64,000 bases of DNA from Steromphala cineraria (GCA_916613615.1 OU744720.1:73373338-73437337), one strand, 5' to 3'; counted from the first letter of the stretch, positions 1 through 13,700 are shown. Notes: a model not told the origin generated them from the letters alone. A program made the numbers and translations.

Positions 1-2735
1 CCAAGGCACAACATATGTGTTTAACAATTCAATGAAACCACTTTGAGAAAAACAGATGTATCAAATATTGGCATGACCTACAAATCAAACTGCTCTTGGG
101 TTGACATGATCTTTGAAGCTCTTGTCGCCCTCAATATACTCTCCTCCAAAGGCGCAGTAGCACCTACGTCAGAAAATATATCTCTCTAAATCATTTGAGG
201 TAATAAATCGTATTTGCATATTATTTCACATTCACATTCATTATTGCACATTCATTTTTATGGCATATAAACTATATAATGTAATGTTTAAACATGTTTT
301 ATATCCACGGAAGGGAATGATAATAACAATTTACTGGCCTACCAACGAAACATTTAGAGGCTACCCTAAGCAGCAATATGATAGTTCTGAAGTGTTTTGG
401 TATGTACTTGACTTTTTCTCATCACGATCTGACAAACATTTTTATTCTAAAAATTGCATGACTGTATCCATCTCATTTAACATTCTTATTTCATCCATGA
501 ATTACCAGTGTTGTTACTGCAAGAGGACCTACCTTGCAGGGAATGCACAACGTCCACACAATGAACCAATGGTTCCTCATAACAAAGTCTGATTCGTCAG
601 AAGAGTTTTGTTCCTCCACAACCATAATAAAAAGTATTTTTGTAAGAAGCGTTTCAATGATATTCACTGATAACATACATGAGGATATATGTTGATTAAA
701 CATAGCAAACCGTTAACCTTTACCAATTAAGTGATTTTGAGACATCACATCTTTGTCTTTTGACATTATATGAGTTAATAGTTTTCTTTCCAGCACCAGT
801 CACAACATTTATCGTGAATGAAATATTCACTATTTCATTAGAAATGTTGAAGTTTTGCATTTCCAAATTTTATCCATGTTCATGTAATTGTATTTAATGT
901 TATCACCTTAATCATGTATCAATGAAAGCATTTAATCCAATGATTGTTAATTGTATTGCTTCATATAAGTAGTCAAAAATAGCTCTCAATTACGATTATC
1001 GGTTTATTGTACTGTTGTTTAAACTGTAAAAATTGTTTTTAAACGACCATGTCCCTCCTTAAATTCATAACACTGCAATGTAATAACAATGTGCGACAGG
1101 TTAAATTCATAGGTCAGAGACCAGATGTCAAGGTACACATAAAATGATTCAGATTTTGACCTTGGACTTAAAAGAAGTAATATTGAATTGATTCATTGAC
1201 GACTGACAATGACCATAATTATTCCAAAAAAAATGGCAGTCAATTCGATAAAATCAATAGATTTTGACCTCTGTTGATTTCAGAAAATCAATCAGCTAAA
1301 GCTAGTTATTTTTTCCATAACTCAGAAGCCTAATAAAGGCGTGAAATTTTGTCATAGTTTGTATAATGGGGTGTTATTGTTTAAGAATGATGTGTCCCAA
1401 TTTATCCTGTTTGGAAACGGGCTCTGTGGATATAGCTATGCCTTGCTAAAATATGGATCACTTTGTTTATTGTGTTATAGGATTTTATATCTAAGAGTGC
1501 AAACGTAAATATGAATATAACAATGTAGATATTGAATGAGGAAACTATCTTTAGCCTATGTCAAAACAGCACGCAGTGATTTAAAACCAGCACGCTCATT
1601 TATTGTTGGTTTGTGTAAATAATTATTTCAATCAACGTGTAATGAATATCACGTTCAGCAATAGGGAACCGGCAATCATTTCTCAGGACGTGACACTGGC
1701 ACAGAAACAGTGAAAAGAGTTGCATTGTGAATAAACTTTTTTTCAAATCAGAAACACATGTTTTCAATGAAATCATTTAAGCGAAACTACACATTACAAT
1801 TTGACCACAAATTGATATCTTAAATCAACAATGTTACGTTAAACCATGCTGATCACTAACCTGCTCTATGACTATTTTTGGTATAATTGTAAAATCAATT
1901 TGGCATTAGAAATATAATTGGAGACATTCGCAAATGAGTTGATATGTCATTTGGGAATAATTATTACAATACCATTTACAAGGTAAACCTGAAGTGATTA
2001 CCAGACAATAATCGGAAAATTAAAAAAATCAAAAATCTGTTCAGCGATTTGAAGGTTGTCCCTGTTGACATATATTAAACCGTATTGTATTGCAAAGGTA
2101 AAGGATTTTTTTTCTGGCATATATATCATTTAAGATTTTTTTTATGAATCAATTAATAGTATGAGTTGTCCCCATGAACTGAAACATCAACATTTTGAGG
2201 GATAAACCATTTCCCATTCCATTTATCGTTTCAGATAATACTGATTCACTTGTGTTGAAACCTTTGTTAGAGGACATTTTGTACACAATCATTATATGAT
2301 CCATATCTGCACTGTACATGTTCAAGGCAAAACAATTGTGTATATTTTTGTAACTTTAATGTCCTTTACATAATGCAAGATATATTGAGTCGATCAAAAT
2401 AGTGATAATTTATACATACATATTTGATACATGTAAAGAATATTGTTAATGAAACATTCAAAATGCATTTTACAGAATGAAACCAAGATATTATGTTCAT
2501 GTTTGATGCATACGGTCATGAACAAAGCAAATACAATTCTGATATATTCACCAATTGATGTCTTCTCAGTCAACTGATTTATGTTTCATTTTAATCATTG
2601 ACAACATTCATTTGCTTTCAAATTATTTGTAAAGACATTTATGTTCCAAACAAGTTTTAAAAATGTTGTCTCATGAGTTCCCAATTTAAACTTCATAACA
2701 CAGAATAATGTAAATGATGGTCATTCAACTTTTAC

Positions 2736-2893
2736 GAAGTGTGCGTGACAAAACGTCATCAGTTTGCAAATACATGACAGAATTTACGTATTTCGTAATG
2801 TGAGAGACATCTCCAAAGCAACTGTCATTTGTAATGTAAAATCAAATCTGTTCATGTTGAATAGTCTCCTGTCACGATAACCACTTGTCTGAA
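2736..2893. repeat. CRE-containing conserved block, U1 copy
   Basis: A run of about 155 bp shared by all four units with little change. It opens with GTGTGCGTGACAAAACGTCA and contains CAAATACATGACAGAATTTACG. ACGTCA is the core of a CREB/ATF site. No reading frame is conserved through it. A role as a regulatory site is inference only. Confidence 0.55.
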
Positions 2894-3760
2894 AAGTCAG
2901 AATACCAACACTTCAGGAGAAGTTGTCACGACCTAGTAAAGCGTAGTTTACCATAAAGGAATATATTTCTTAAAACATTAAATGAATTTTTATGTATCCA
3001 ATAATGTCCCAGTGTCTGTTATGTCTTCGTATGTTTACATTTCATAGCAATTACAGATAATCGGTAATAGGTAATCTTTGTTTTAAAACGATTTATGATC
3101 AGCCATATTAATCAATTCTGAAAAGTTGTAGGTTTCAAAATCAGAAAAATATGAATTAACCAACATGATAGGAGCCGCACAAGGAAATTTAGACAAACAT
3201 ATACCTGATTTGATTTGTGTATAATTCTTTTGTCTTTCAACAGTTTATAAAGATACCCAAAGTGTAGATTTACTTAATAGCTCTAATGTATTTGCATAAT
3301 AAATGTTGTGAAGAATTTGATATTTAGACTACGTTCGCATTAGTTAGGCGCAATAATCTGTTGTTTACGTGCACATGACTCTTAGCTATGTGGGCTTAAA
3401 TGAGAATGTTTACGTGAACATTACAGCAAAAAACCCATTGTAATTACATGAATTACAGAGCAGAAAAAAATGTAATTCTTTTCAACTAATGTTTTTTCCA
3501 TCTATTTTTCATGGGTTCACTGTATGACATTGGAGATGAATTTCATTATTTATACATCTGTTCCCATTTTATAAATGCCAGAGTAAAATATCTGAATCCT
3601 TACTTTTGTGAAAAACCTAATTTTTATAAAATGAAGACTTTATTCAATAATAAGCGGATAGGTACATTAAGAAAATTAGCTTTGTTTTGTAATGTTATCT
3701 CAAATGCCTTTGAAATGTGTCGCTAGGAATTTGTAGATAAGATATCACATCTGTGTTAAA

Positions 3761-3815
3761 TACATACATAAATACATACATACATACATACATACATACA
3801 TACATACATACATAC
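3761..3815. repeat. (CATA)n microsatellite
   Basis: A run of more than ten CATA tetramers, with one interruption (AATA) near its start. It is found only in U1. Confidence 0.95.
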
Positions 3816-3980
3816 CCATACTAGTATTTTTATAATATCTTCACTTGCATATAAATCTTTAAATTCATGATTGTACATTACCATTTGAACTAATTTATTG
3901 TATAATATGTACCATGTGAATCCTCATATGCCGCTGCCTGCGGCCTGAGTGTAAATAAAGTTCAGTTCAGTTCAGTTCAG
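3816..3980 (+). mobile_element. 3' end of a retroposon with a (TTCAG)n tail
   Basis: A short GC-rich segment (GCCGCTGCCTGCGGCCTGAG, near 3930-3949) runs into GTGTAAATAAAG and then four exact TTCAG repeats (3961-3980). A polyadenylation-like AATAAA followed by a short tandem tail is typical of the 3' ends of non-LTR retrotransposons and their SINEs. The GCCGC...GCGGC part can form a small hairpin. The 5' limit and family are not known. The sequence is absent from the other units. Confidence 0.5.
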
Positions 3981-6900
3981 TAAGTCAGAAATACTAAGAT
4001 ATATAATTGTTGACGATAATAGATGATTAAAAGCATATCACACCACGCAATCAAAAAAAATAAGTTAAATGTTTGTGCAAGAATGAATCTTCATATCATC
4101 TAAAGGATATTCAGTTTTTATTAGTTTTGTTTGTTAATATAATGAGGTTTTCAAGCAAAGACAAAAGTCATTTTTCATCTTGAAATGTATAAACTTTAGA
4201 ATACATGTTGTTTTAAATTAACATTTCGTTTTCTCTTTGAATGTATTAATGCACAATTGAGTGTTTCCTGTTTACTGAACTAAATATAGATATATCCTTT
4301 AACAGTGAACCTACCTTTTCCTACCTCGTTAAATTAATTATCTGTCAAAATATAGAGGTAATTCATATACATTCAGCAATAATGAGTTTTAATTCCATCA
4401 GGCATGGTCTCATTGTACTAATGTTCTTAACATATTTCGTAATGTGAGAAAAATCATCAAATCTGCCTTGCGCAATTGAAAACAAATCACGAAAGAGAAG
4501 AAGTGTTTGGACATGATAACCACTTGCCTGAGGTATCAGATTCATTTATAGAGTGTTCGTTTCATATCTGTCTTACATGCCACATGTAGGAAGCGGATCA
4601 TAGGATTAAATGTCAATGCCTTGCGGCTCGGGTGAATTAATCCGTACTTCTGTTTTGCTAGATTTGTTGGATTCTTATGCTTATTTGGTAGATTGCTTTG
4701 GTTTGCAGATTGGAAATTTTGCTGCTGCCTTAATATTTCTGTCATAACTGAAACACTTTTTTCAATTATTTCATACACTACAAGAAAGTTATGCATTTAT
4801 CTTAACACAAGACAAGCATGAATTAGCCCAATTAATTTAAAGGCATATAATATTATTTGATATTTTGAAATGGAACATCAACTGTGACAAATGCTATACA
4901 TCAAAGGACAGAAATGTAAGGCTTAATATTTGAACTATTTTATTTAACATCATAAAACATTTCTTCTCATAAAATCCATAAACCAATGAATTTCTTCTCA
5001 ACAAATGGACGGTTCGAGACCAAGCTGTCGATCACCATTTTAATAAGGTCCAACTTTTGTTTTCTGCAAGCTAAACACTGATGACCTTGAATTGTGAACA
5101 GTTAACATATGCTGAGAGGTGCAATTCTATCGATGGTATTCTATTTTATGTGAACAGTGTTCTGTCAGAGTCCGACGTCAATATTCATAAACTTGAACCA
5201 TAATACTTGCATTGATTATTTGATCATATAATACTTGTTTGTGTTTGCGACTCAGGATTGCGGTTTTTCTTCTTCTTTGTCTGCAATGAAATAACGTTAG
5301 CAATACAAAAGGTACACAAGTTGTTGGTAGGAAAGTTCTATATTTTTGGTATTTTATTGAAAGTTTTGTATTCCTGACAATCAATAGACATTTTATCCTA
5401 AAAACAGCTGTCTATGACTCCAGATGACTTGTGGGCCTACTCAAATATTAATTCATCATTGACATTTACAGATCGAATAAGCAAAATGATGCATTCGATG
5501 TTAATTATGTCAGACAAGGTTGTCATGCTTGTTATCTATTTAGGGTACAGCTTTAAGTAAAATGTAAAGTGTGCATCATTTGAATTTTTAATCCGATATT
5601 CTTCACACTTTCAACATGATACCTGACATGTGGTTGAAGCTACCATCAGAAGTTCTGGGGGCACTGTTTCATTTTCAAGAGTGTCGATAGATGATAAATG
5701 ACCTTAAGCACAATTTGATAACCTACCACAGAATACCTGGTGTTGAAAGGTACCGATGATAATGCGGTGTAAGCGATACTGTAGAAGCTGCACTCATTCT
5801 CTCAAGCACGAATATCCATAAGACGAAAGACAATAAAGAGAGGTTACTTTGATAAAGTACCTTTGATTTGAGATAATGACACCTTTCAGACACTGTTAAA
5901 GAGAGATACGGAAAGGTGCTGACCTGCGATTTTGCACGGTAGTTGAAATTAAGGCTTTCTTCAATATTGACATTTCTCCACGCTCACGTACATATGTTTC
6001 ACTTATATAGTTTTTTAATGGCAAACTCTTGTTCAGGTCCATCAGCTTTGTAAAACAATTGATTTGGAGGTCTTTTTTCATTTGTGTTCATTATTGTGAG
6101 ATCTATTGACTGTTCCTGGAATTCATAGCTTGCACAGTCGAAACATAACACAGTTGTAGTGACATGAGTACAAAGTACATTTTGAAAGGTAAAAGAGATA
6201 GATATATGATTTTTTCTAAGATAGAGAAAACTAAAATGAAGATTTATTGTTTAATTAATTTAGACAAGAAATGATAAACTGCTGATAATTGTCTAATAGC
6301 ATGACCAAATTGAAAAACTAAGAAGTATGATGTACACAAATGTATTTAAAAACCCATAAGAACGCATAAAACCATCAATTTTGAGGCTTGAAATTATAAA
6401 TGTATATATCAAACAAATCAAGATGAACAATATCCATCCTTCATCGAATATTCATTTTCAAAGGGGTTGCTGAAAGATCATATTTGTTCAGCACTTTTAA
6501 GAATGTTACAACGTACTTGACATCACTTGTCAGTTGTGATCATTGTTGTAAAATGGGTTAATTGGATTCTGTCATATCACATTTCAAAGGAATCAAAATT
6601 GGCTCCTTGGTATGATGCGTGTTATCACCTTACTTCTTCTGTAAACCTACAAAGTTTGTAATACAAAATCTACCACGTGTACACAAACATGAAAATGTGT
6701 TATGGAGTTGTTAACTTTTAAGAATAGATATTTAATGAACTTCCATTACATTAATAATGTGGCAGACCCATACATAAGCATGAAACATAATTATCTGTAA
6801 AAACAACAAGACAGGTTGGAAACTATATCTTAAACAATCCATCACAATCAGGTTGACGAAGTTCTAGAAGTTCTGAAATCGAAGAGCAAAACTTCACGTT

Positions 6901-7165
6901 GAAAGGTCGTTTCTTGGCTTCTTGAAGATAGATGTTAAACTAATCAGCATTACTTTAATATCCTATTTATCATTAGTGGTAATAGTTCACAAATTGTGGA
7001 TGATTACTATAATCAAGCTTCCTTGAATATATCTGTCTTCGAAGATTGAGGTTTCCTGTAAACGATCATCTACAGTACAATGTATATCTGACCTAGATTA
7101 TTTGAGTGTCTTTTGCCACAATTTTACATCACATATACTCGTTTGCAGAAATAAACAACTTATAA

Positions 7166-7501
7166 GATGCAGGCACCACGGGTAATAATACGGCAGTCCA
7201 GGGAGCAGTTCATGTTGGTAATTGAGTATAATTATATTTAATTACAGACTGCCGGGAAAGAAGCCGTTAGTCGCCATCAAAAACCTTTCATCAGAAGGTC
7301 ATAGTAGTTCTTTTCATGAAAACAGTTATGGAAATTGGTTTAGCAATCGTAAAGAGACTATGTTATGAAGGCGCCAGGAGTCGTTTTTCTCAGTCAAAAT
7401 CGAATGTTATAAGAGATGGATTACCAGAACTCTGACATAGTCATAACAAATCACTAATTAGATTGATAGGATGAAATTTGTGATCTGTTGTTTGATGCTC
7501 C
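7166..7501. other. 337-bp conserved core, copy A
   Basis: This is the first of five copies. It is 1 bp shorter than the others, having lost an A at about 7387. It contains the 8-bp inverted repeat CGGCAGTC (7191-7198) with GACTGCCG (7247-7254), and a second pair GACTATGT (7356-7363) with ACATAGTC (7435-7442). It is the most diverged copy, with changes such as a lost C/G at 7264 in AAGCCGTTAG. Function is unknown; a structured noncoding RNA or a regulatory element is inferred from the conservation. Confidence 0.75.
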
Positions 7502-7642
7502 TAACAGTCCTTCACAACAATATCAAAAGTATCCTGAGTGCAATTGTAGAAATGAGTCAGAGGTATGGCACTTAAGATGGACCTCTGAATGTTTTTCAGA
7601 AATACAATATGTACATTACGACATGACCTTCATTTGTAATTA

Positions 7643-7743
7643 CAGTAGAACTCGGATATAATGAACTCCAAGGGACCAAAGAATTTAGTTCGCTATATCC
7701 GAGTGTTCGCTATATCAGTGTTCGCTATATCCGTGTTCTACTG
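7643..7743. mobile_element. 101-bp pogo/Tigger-like MITE
   Basis: The ends are inverted: CAGTAGAACTCGGATATA on the left, and the reverse complement of the right end reads CAGTAGAACACGGATATAGC. The element is bounded by TA on each side (7641-7642 and 7744-7745). The duplicated copy B has the unfilled site near 10325 with a single TA. TIRs of the CAGT...GAAC type with TA targets are characteristic of pogo/Tigger elements in the Tc1/mariner superfamily. It is too short to encode a transposase. The interior holds repeats of TTCGCTATATC. Confidence 0.85.
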
Positions 7744-8099
7744 TATTTTAACTTCTATCATAACGTTTTTCATTCTACTGGAAATAAAGTGTATTTGACA
7801 AGAAATCATATCAATAACCGTCTATGTATTCGTTACTGTAATTGCTAATGACTTTTACAACATCCCCAACAGTTTTGACCATTCATTAAGATGCATAGTC
7901 AACATGCATATGCACATTTGACAGATTGTTCAATGCATTAAGAAACAGAATTATATGACTGGTTGTTGTCATGCTATGTGAAATTGTTCTTAATAACTAC
8001 TTTATCTTTTAAAAAAAGAAGATAATTGATTCATGACTGACAAACAACTCATCAATTTATGTTGTTGCGGATTGCCATTATGATTTTTTTACTAAGAAT

Positions 8100-10714
8100 T
8101 ATGTCAGACAAGGTTGTCATGCTTGTGATCTATTTAGGGTAAAGCATTAAGTAAAATGTAAAGTGTGCATCATTTGAATATTTAATCCGATATTCTTCAC
8201 ACTTTCAACATGATACCTGACATGTGGTTGAAGCTACCATTCAGAAGTTCTGGGGGCACTGTTTCATTTTAAAGAGTGTCGGTAGATGATAAATGACCTT
8301 AAGCACAATTTGATTACCTACCACAGAATACCTGGTGTTGAAAGGTACGGATGATAATGCAGTGTAAGCGATACTGTAGAAGCTGCACTCATTCTCTCAA
8401 GCACGAAGATCCATTAGACGAAAGACAATAAAGAGAGGTTACTTTGATAAAGTACCTTTGATTTGAGATAATGACACCTTTCAGACACTGTTAAAGAGAG
8501 ATACGGATTGTGCACAGTAGTTGAAATTAAGGCTTTCTTCAATATTGACATTTCTCCACGCTCACGTACATATGTTTCACTTATATAGTCTTTTAATGTC
8601 TAACTATTGTTCAGGTCCATCAGCTTTGTAAAACAATTGATTTGAAGGTCTTTTTTTCATTTGTGTTCATTATTGTGAGATCTATTGACCGTTCCTGGGA
8701 TGCATAGATTGCACAGTCGAAACATAACACTGTTGTAGTGACATGAGTACAAAGTACATTTTGAAAGGTAAAAGAGATAGATATATGATTTTTTCTAAGA
8801 TAGAGAAAACTAAAATGAAGATTAAACGTTTAATTAATTTAGACAAGAAATGATAAAGTGCTGATTATTGTCAATAGCATGACCAAATTGAAGTACGAAG
8901 AAGTATGACTTTGATTTACACCTATGTATTTTTAAAAAAATAAGAACGCATAAAACCATCAATTTGGAGCCTTGAAATTAGAAATGTATATTTCAAGCAA
9001 ATCAAGATTAACAATATCCATCCTTCATCGAATATAAATTTTCAAAGGGGTTGCTGAAAGTTCATATTTGTTCAGCACTTTTAAGAATGTTACAACGTTA
9101 ACATACTTGACATCTTGTCAGTTGTGATCATTGTTGTAAAATGGGTTAATTGGATTCTGTCATATAACATTTCAAAGGAATCAAAATTGGCTCCTTGGTA
9201 TGATGCGTGTTATCACCTTACTTCTTCTGCAAACCTACAAAGTTTGTAATACAAAATCTACCACGTGTACACATACATGAAAATGTGTAATAGAGTTGTT
9301 AACTTTTATGAATATATATTTAATGAAATTCCATTACATGAATAATGTGGCAGACTCATACATGAGCAAGAAACATAATTATCTGTAAAAACAACAAGAC
9401 AGGTTGGAAATTATATCTTAAACAATCCATCACAATAGGGTTGACAAAGTTCTAGAAGTTCTGAAATCGAAGAGCAAAACTTCACGTTGAAAGGTCGTAT
9501 ATTGGCTTCTTGAAGATAGATGTTAAACTAGTCAGCACTACTTTAATATCCTATTTATCATTAGTGCTTATAGCTCACAAATTGTGGATGATTGCTATAA
9601 TCAATCTTCCGTGAATATATCTATCGTGAATGATCGAGGTTTCCTCAAACGATCATCTACAATATATCTGACCTAGTTTATTTGAGTGTCTCTTGCCACA
9701 ATTTTACATCACATATACTCGTTTGCAGAAATAACCAACTTATACGATGCAGGCATCGCGGGTAATAATACGGCAGTCCAGGGAGCAGTTCATGTTGGTA
9801 ATTGAGTATAATTATATCTAATTACAGACTGCCGAGAAAGAAGGCGTTAGTCGCCATCAAAAACCTTTCATCAGAAGGTCATAGTAGTTCTTTACACGAA
9901 AACAGTTATGGAAATCGGTTTAGCAATCGTTTAGAGACTATGTTTTGAAGGCGCCAGGAGTCGTTTATTCTCAGTCAAAATCGAATGTTATAAGAGATAG
10001 ATTACTAGAACTCTGACATAGTCATAACAAATCACTAATTAGATTGATAGGATGAAATTTGTGATCTGTTGTTTGATGCTCCGACCACTCCTTTACAACT
10101 AATATGCAAAACAAAGGCAATTCGTAGATAAAGAAATTATTTATCAATCACTAAGGATAAAGACTGTGCGTAAACAATAACGTCATACATTATCAAAACT
10201 ATCAAAAGTAAAAGCCACTAAGTGCAATTGTAGAAGTGAGTCAGAGGTATGGCACTTAAGATGGACCTCTGAATGTCTTTCAGAAATAAAATATGTACAA
10301 TACGACATGACCTTCATTTGCAATTATTTTAACTTCTATCATAAAGTTTTTCATTCTACTGGAATTAAAATGTATTTGACAAGAAATGATATCAATAATC
10401 TTCTATGTATTCGTTACTGTAATTGCCAATGACCGTTACAACGTCCCCAACAGTTTTGACCATTCATTAAGATGCATTAGGAGCTAATATCTACAAACGG
10501 CAATATCTTTTTTCACAAAGTCAACATGCATATGCACATTTGACAGATTGTTCAATGCATTAAGAAACAGAATCATATGACTGGTTATCTTCATGCTAGG
10601 TGACATGTTCTCAATAACTAATTTTTCTTCAAAACAAACAACAGAATTGATTCATGACTGACAAACAACTCATCAATTTATGTTGTTTGCAATAATGATT
10701 TGTTTACTTAGAAT
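8100..10714. repeat. 2.6-kb tandem duplication within U1, copy B
   Basis: This is the direct neighbour copy of 5506-8099. It holds the second core (9746-10082) and the empty site for the copy A MITE near 10325. Its sequence after the core (10083-10275) is the closest relative of the matching part of U4. Confidence 0.85.
9746..10082. other. 337-bp conserved core, copy B
   Basis: This is the second copy, inside the B half of the U1 duplication. Both 8-bp inverted repeats are intact and no insertion or deletion is seen against copies C, D and E. Single-base changes are scattered, for example TGTTTTGAAG for TGTTATGAAG. Confidence 0.75.
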
Positions 10715-13700
10715 AAATAATGACATTGCCGTTACAAAAAACGATTCTTGCAAAGACAATGCATCAACGGGTTATCCTATGCTGCTTTCCATGCAAAACT
10801 GTTATGAGTTTATGGATTTGTGTCATACTGTTGAAACGGTTTACTGAAAACAAGCTTCCATTTCCTTTTTAAAAGCCAGTAATAGCAGTCTAAATATATC
10901 AGTCAGACAAGCCAAAATGCTATATTAAAAAAGTATAAGCAGACTTAAATACACGACTATTGTATGATATGTGATTTACGATTTTGGTCCAATGACTTGT
11001 TATGTGATTGGTAAAATGAAATGCCCATCCGTTTTTTTGATAGATAGTTAGAAGCAGATACCCTTATACGAAATTGTGGCAGATATTTGTTTCCTTAAAC
11101 ACGTATTCAAAGTCATTTTCACCTGCAAAATTTTACATATTTCGTCCTTTGCATTCACTTATTTTCTCACGTTTTTACCTTTTTTTACAATTAGGAAAAA
11201 TAATGAGTTAATGTTTGCAAACAGAAACCTTTCATCAGTAGATCATAGTTGTTCTTTTATTACGAAAACAAATCCATGACAGGTTTTAAAGAAGGAGAGA
11301 AACTACCATGACCTCATAATTAGCATAAACGTATAAAAAGTTGTTGCCGATAAACACATTTTCAATTCATATATCATTCATATCCTAAAGGATTGTACTG
11401 AGCAAATTTAAAATGCAAACATATGAAATGAAATGTACCACTAAGAAAATGAACTGCATAACGCTGCTGTATTATTTAACACAATCCACCTGTCAAAATT
11501 CCTGAAATCGACTGGCTGGCATTCCCAAATCTTATCACATAACATTTTTCAAGGAGAATTTGCAGAAGTAGAAATATCAAATCCTAATTAGTTGTAATCT
11601 AATAACTCAGTTGTGCAACCATATTTTCAATATAGCAGTCGTTTTTGCTGAGCAAACGTTTAGAATACTCGAGCTCCTTAACCTTTTGTACATATTACAG
11701 GGTTCGAAATGAGTACCAAAATACTTCTTACCTTTGGGGTACTGTGTTCACAAAAAATGTTGCTTACTTACTGCTTAGAATACTTTCTTTAATTGCAATG
11801 AAATAGTGACATTTATTATTCACCAAGAAAAGCATGAAGCTAAAATATGTTTATTCATTTGACATGTGTGGTTCATTAAGCCACCTCAGACCATAGATGA
11901 TCTTGACAAAATGTTTTATGAAGAGAGGAGACGACTACCAGATCAAGTCACTTAACCTCTCATGAACTCCATCACCCGACATATTTTTCCGTAGGTAGAA
12001 TCCCATAGTCGACACTCACCACACTGAAGCAATTTCTTATATCAAGAAACACGTTGACATTTTTCCCAGTAGCAATCAAAGACATCCACCAATTTGACCT
12101 ACGAATTATTCAGAGACATTGGGACACCCATTCAATGTATAAGTGACACTAACTTTCCATTTTCGTAAAGGATTGAAACAATTGCTTTAAATGGAATGTA
12201 AAAATTAATATTTACCACAATACTTTAAAAAATACATCAAATGGTTTGCTAATTTCATCAAGTGAAGAAGTTGGGAGTAAAATTTCATTTGTGGGGGGTT
12301 TATTTAACAAATGTTAAATTTTTTCAAAGTTTAAAGTAAACAAGTATCTAATTTAGATCAATACATTCCGGCCTTAGTGGCCCTGTCAACTGAGGATTTG
12401 TTCTTTACCTCTAATCTGGTCTACATATGTCAATTAGATCAGAAACGTCATTCAGCCAGACAGCAAGTGAGACTCCAGCGGTCATTTACTTGTCCCTAAC
12501 TTGACTTAAGCTTTTACTGCAGACAGTTGGTCTTTATCTCCCTATTCAATCTGATGTTTCATGGATACAAGGTCAAATTTCATTTTATTTACAAATATCA
12601 AAATCAGTAAAATACCAAGAACAGATTAAGTGTCATTTTGTAATGTACAGTTTCGTATCTGACAAAGTCTACAAGAAGCAATTGTATAGAGAGTAGAACA
12701 AATTGCAGAATTGATTTGGATATTGTGTCATTCATGTTTTTTTACAAAGAACGACCATTTGCTTTTACCTACGATAATGCAGTTTGAGTGCTTTGCTGCA
12801 CATTAATAAAATACATTCTCTTAGGTGAGTGTATTCATTCACTTAAATTTCATTTTCTACGAATTTGAAGTTTTACAAATGATATTTTTAGAATTTGCAC
12901 ACACTCACAAAAATGATCATTGATGCTTTTGTTGCCATCAGTGTACTCTCCTTCAAAGGCACAGTAGCATGTGTAAAAAATATATCTCTTTAAATTCATT
13001 TGAGATAAAGAATTTGACTCCCTACCTTAACAGAATATTTTAAGTTTGTGTCAGCAATGGTAATTTTGATTATATTGGTTTGTTTTGCAATTGGTTAGAT
13101 TCTCTTTTGTTTTGCCGGCATCTCTATTGAAACCCCCTTTAAGATATGTTAGGATGGCATGCTGTAATTTTTACCCTACATATCATCAATAAAATCGAAA
13201 TTCATTGACCTTGCAAATCATGTAACATATACATGTATGTTCTTTCTCATTCACTATAAAAAAACATGGATAAAGCTTTGACTCACAGAATCTAGATTTA
13301 TTTTTCCAATTGCTTTATAGATTTTTATGTGTAAAAAGTGCAAATATATAATACTTACAAAACCATTCATAATTTATAAAATCAATCGTAATACTGATTT
13401 AATCATTGTTAGCTGTATATTAATTGCAAAGCATCAATTGCATGACACACGCTAATTATGACAGTCTTGTAATATGAAATATCACAATGCAAATATTGAA
13501 TTTCAAAACAGCAGTTGAATATCTAAAACCGACGCCCTCATTAATTGTAGGTTAGTGTAAATAATTGTTTCAATCAAAACAAGTAATCTTTTATCAAGCA
13601 ATCGTTTTTTATATAATTATTGTTAACTCTTCAGTAACTGCAAAGGATAAATTGAATGACACATGCTAATGATGACAATTATAAGTCAGACCTGTAAAGG

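Larger units (their letters stand above)
5506..8099. repeat. 2.6-kb tandem duplication within U1, copy A
   Basis: The segment beginning ATGTCAGACAAGGTTGTC near 5507 restarts at 8101, and the two copies can be aligned to the end of B with few differences. The joint reads AGAATTATGTCAG, with a few bases of microhomology to the upstream start. Copy A contains the first 337-bp core and a MITE that copy B lacks, so the MITE came after the duplication. No gene is seen. Confidence 0.85.
1..12892. repeat. Tandem array unit U1 (first copy, entered mid-unit)
   Basis: This is the longest of four direct repeats. The window's first bases match the sequence at about 23831 and 33600, which sets the repeat phase. 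Shared anchors in the same order in all four units include the GTGACACTGGCACAGAAA segment (near 1690, 13867, 25299 and 35348), the ACGTCA block (2736, 15498, 26970, 37017) and the 337-bp core. U1 differs by an internal 2.6-kb duplication, a U1-only retroposon tail with microsatellite near 3761-3980, and a 101-bp MITE at 7643. No gene is recognised in it. Short open frames in one unit are interrupted in its siblings. The outer boundary lies upstream of the window, so the start is arbitrary. Confidence 0.85.

Noticed and set aside
7166..7240. A 24-codon peptide frame in the conserved core (starts MQAPRV)
   Set aside because: Open in four copies, but copy C has a stop as codon 2 and copy B has a replacement, so coding selection is not supported.
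12370..12390. GGCCTTAGTGGCC near-palindrome in U1, U2 and U3
   Set aside because: Part of ordinary unit similarity; too short and common to call as a separate element.
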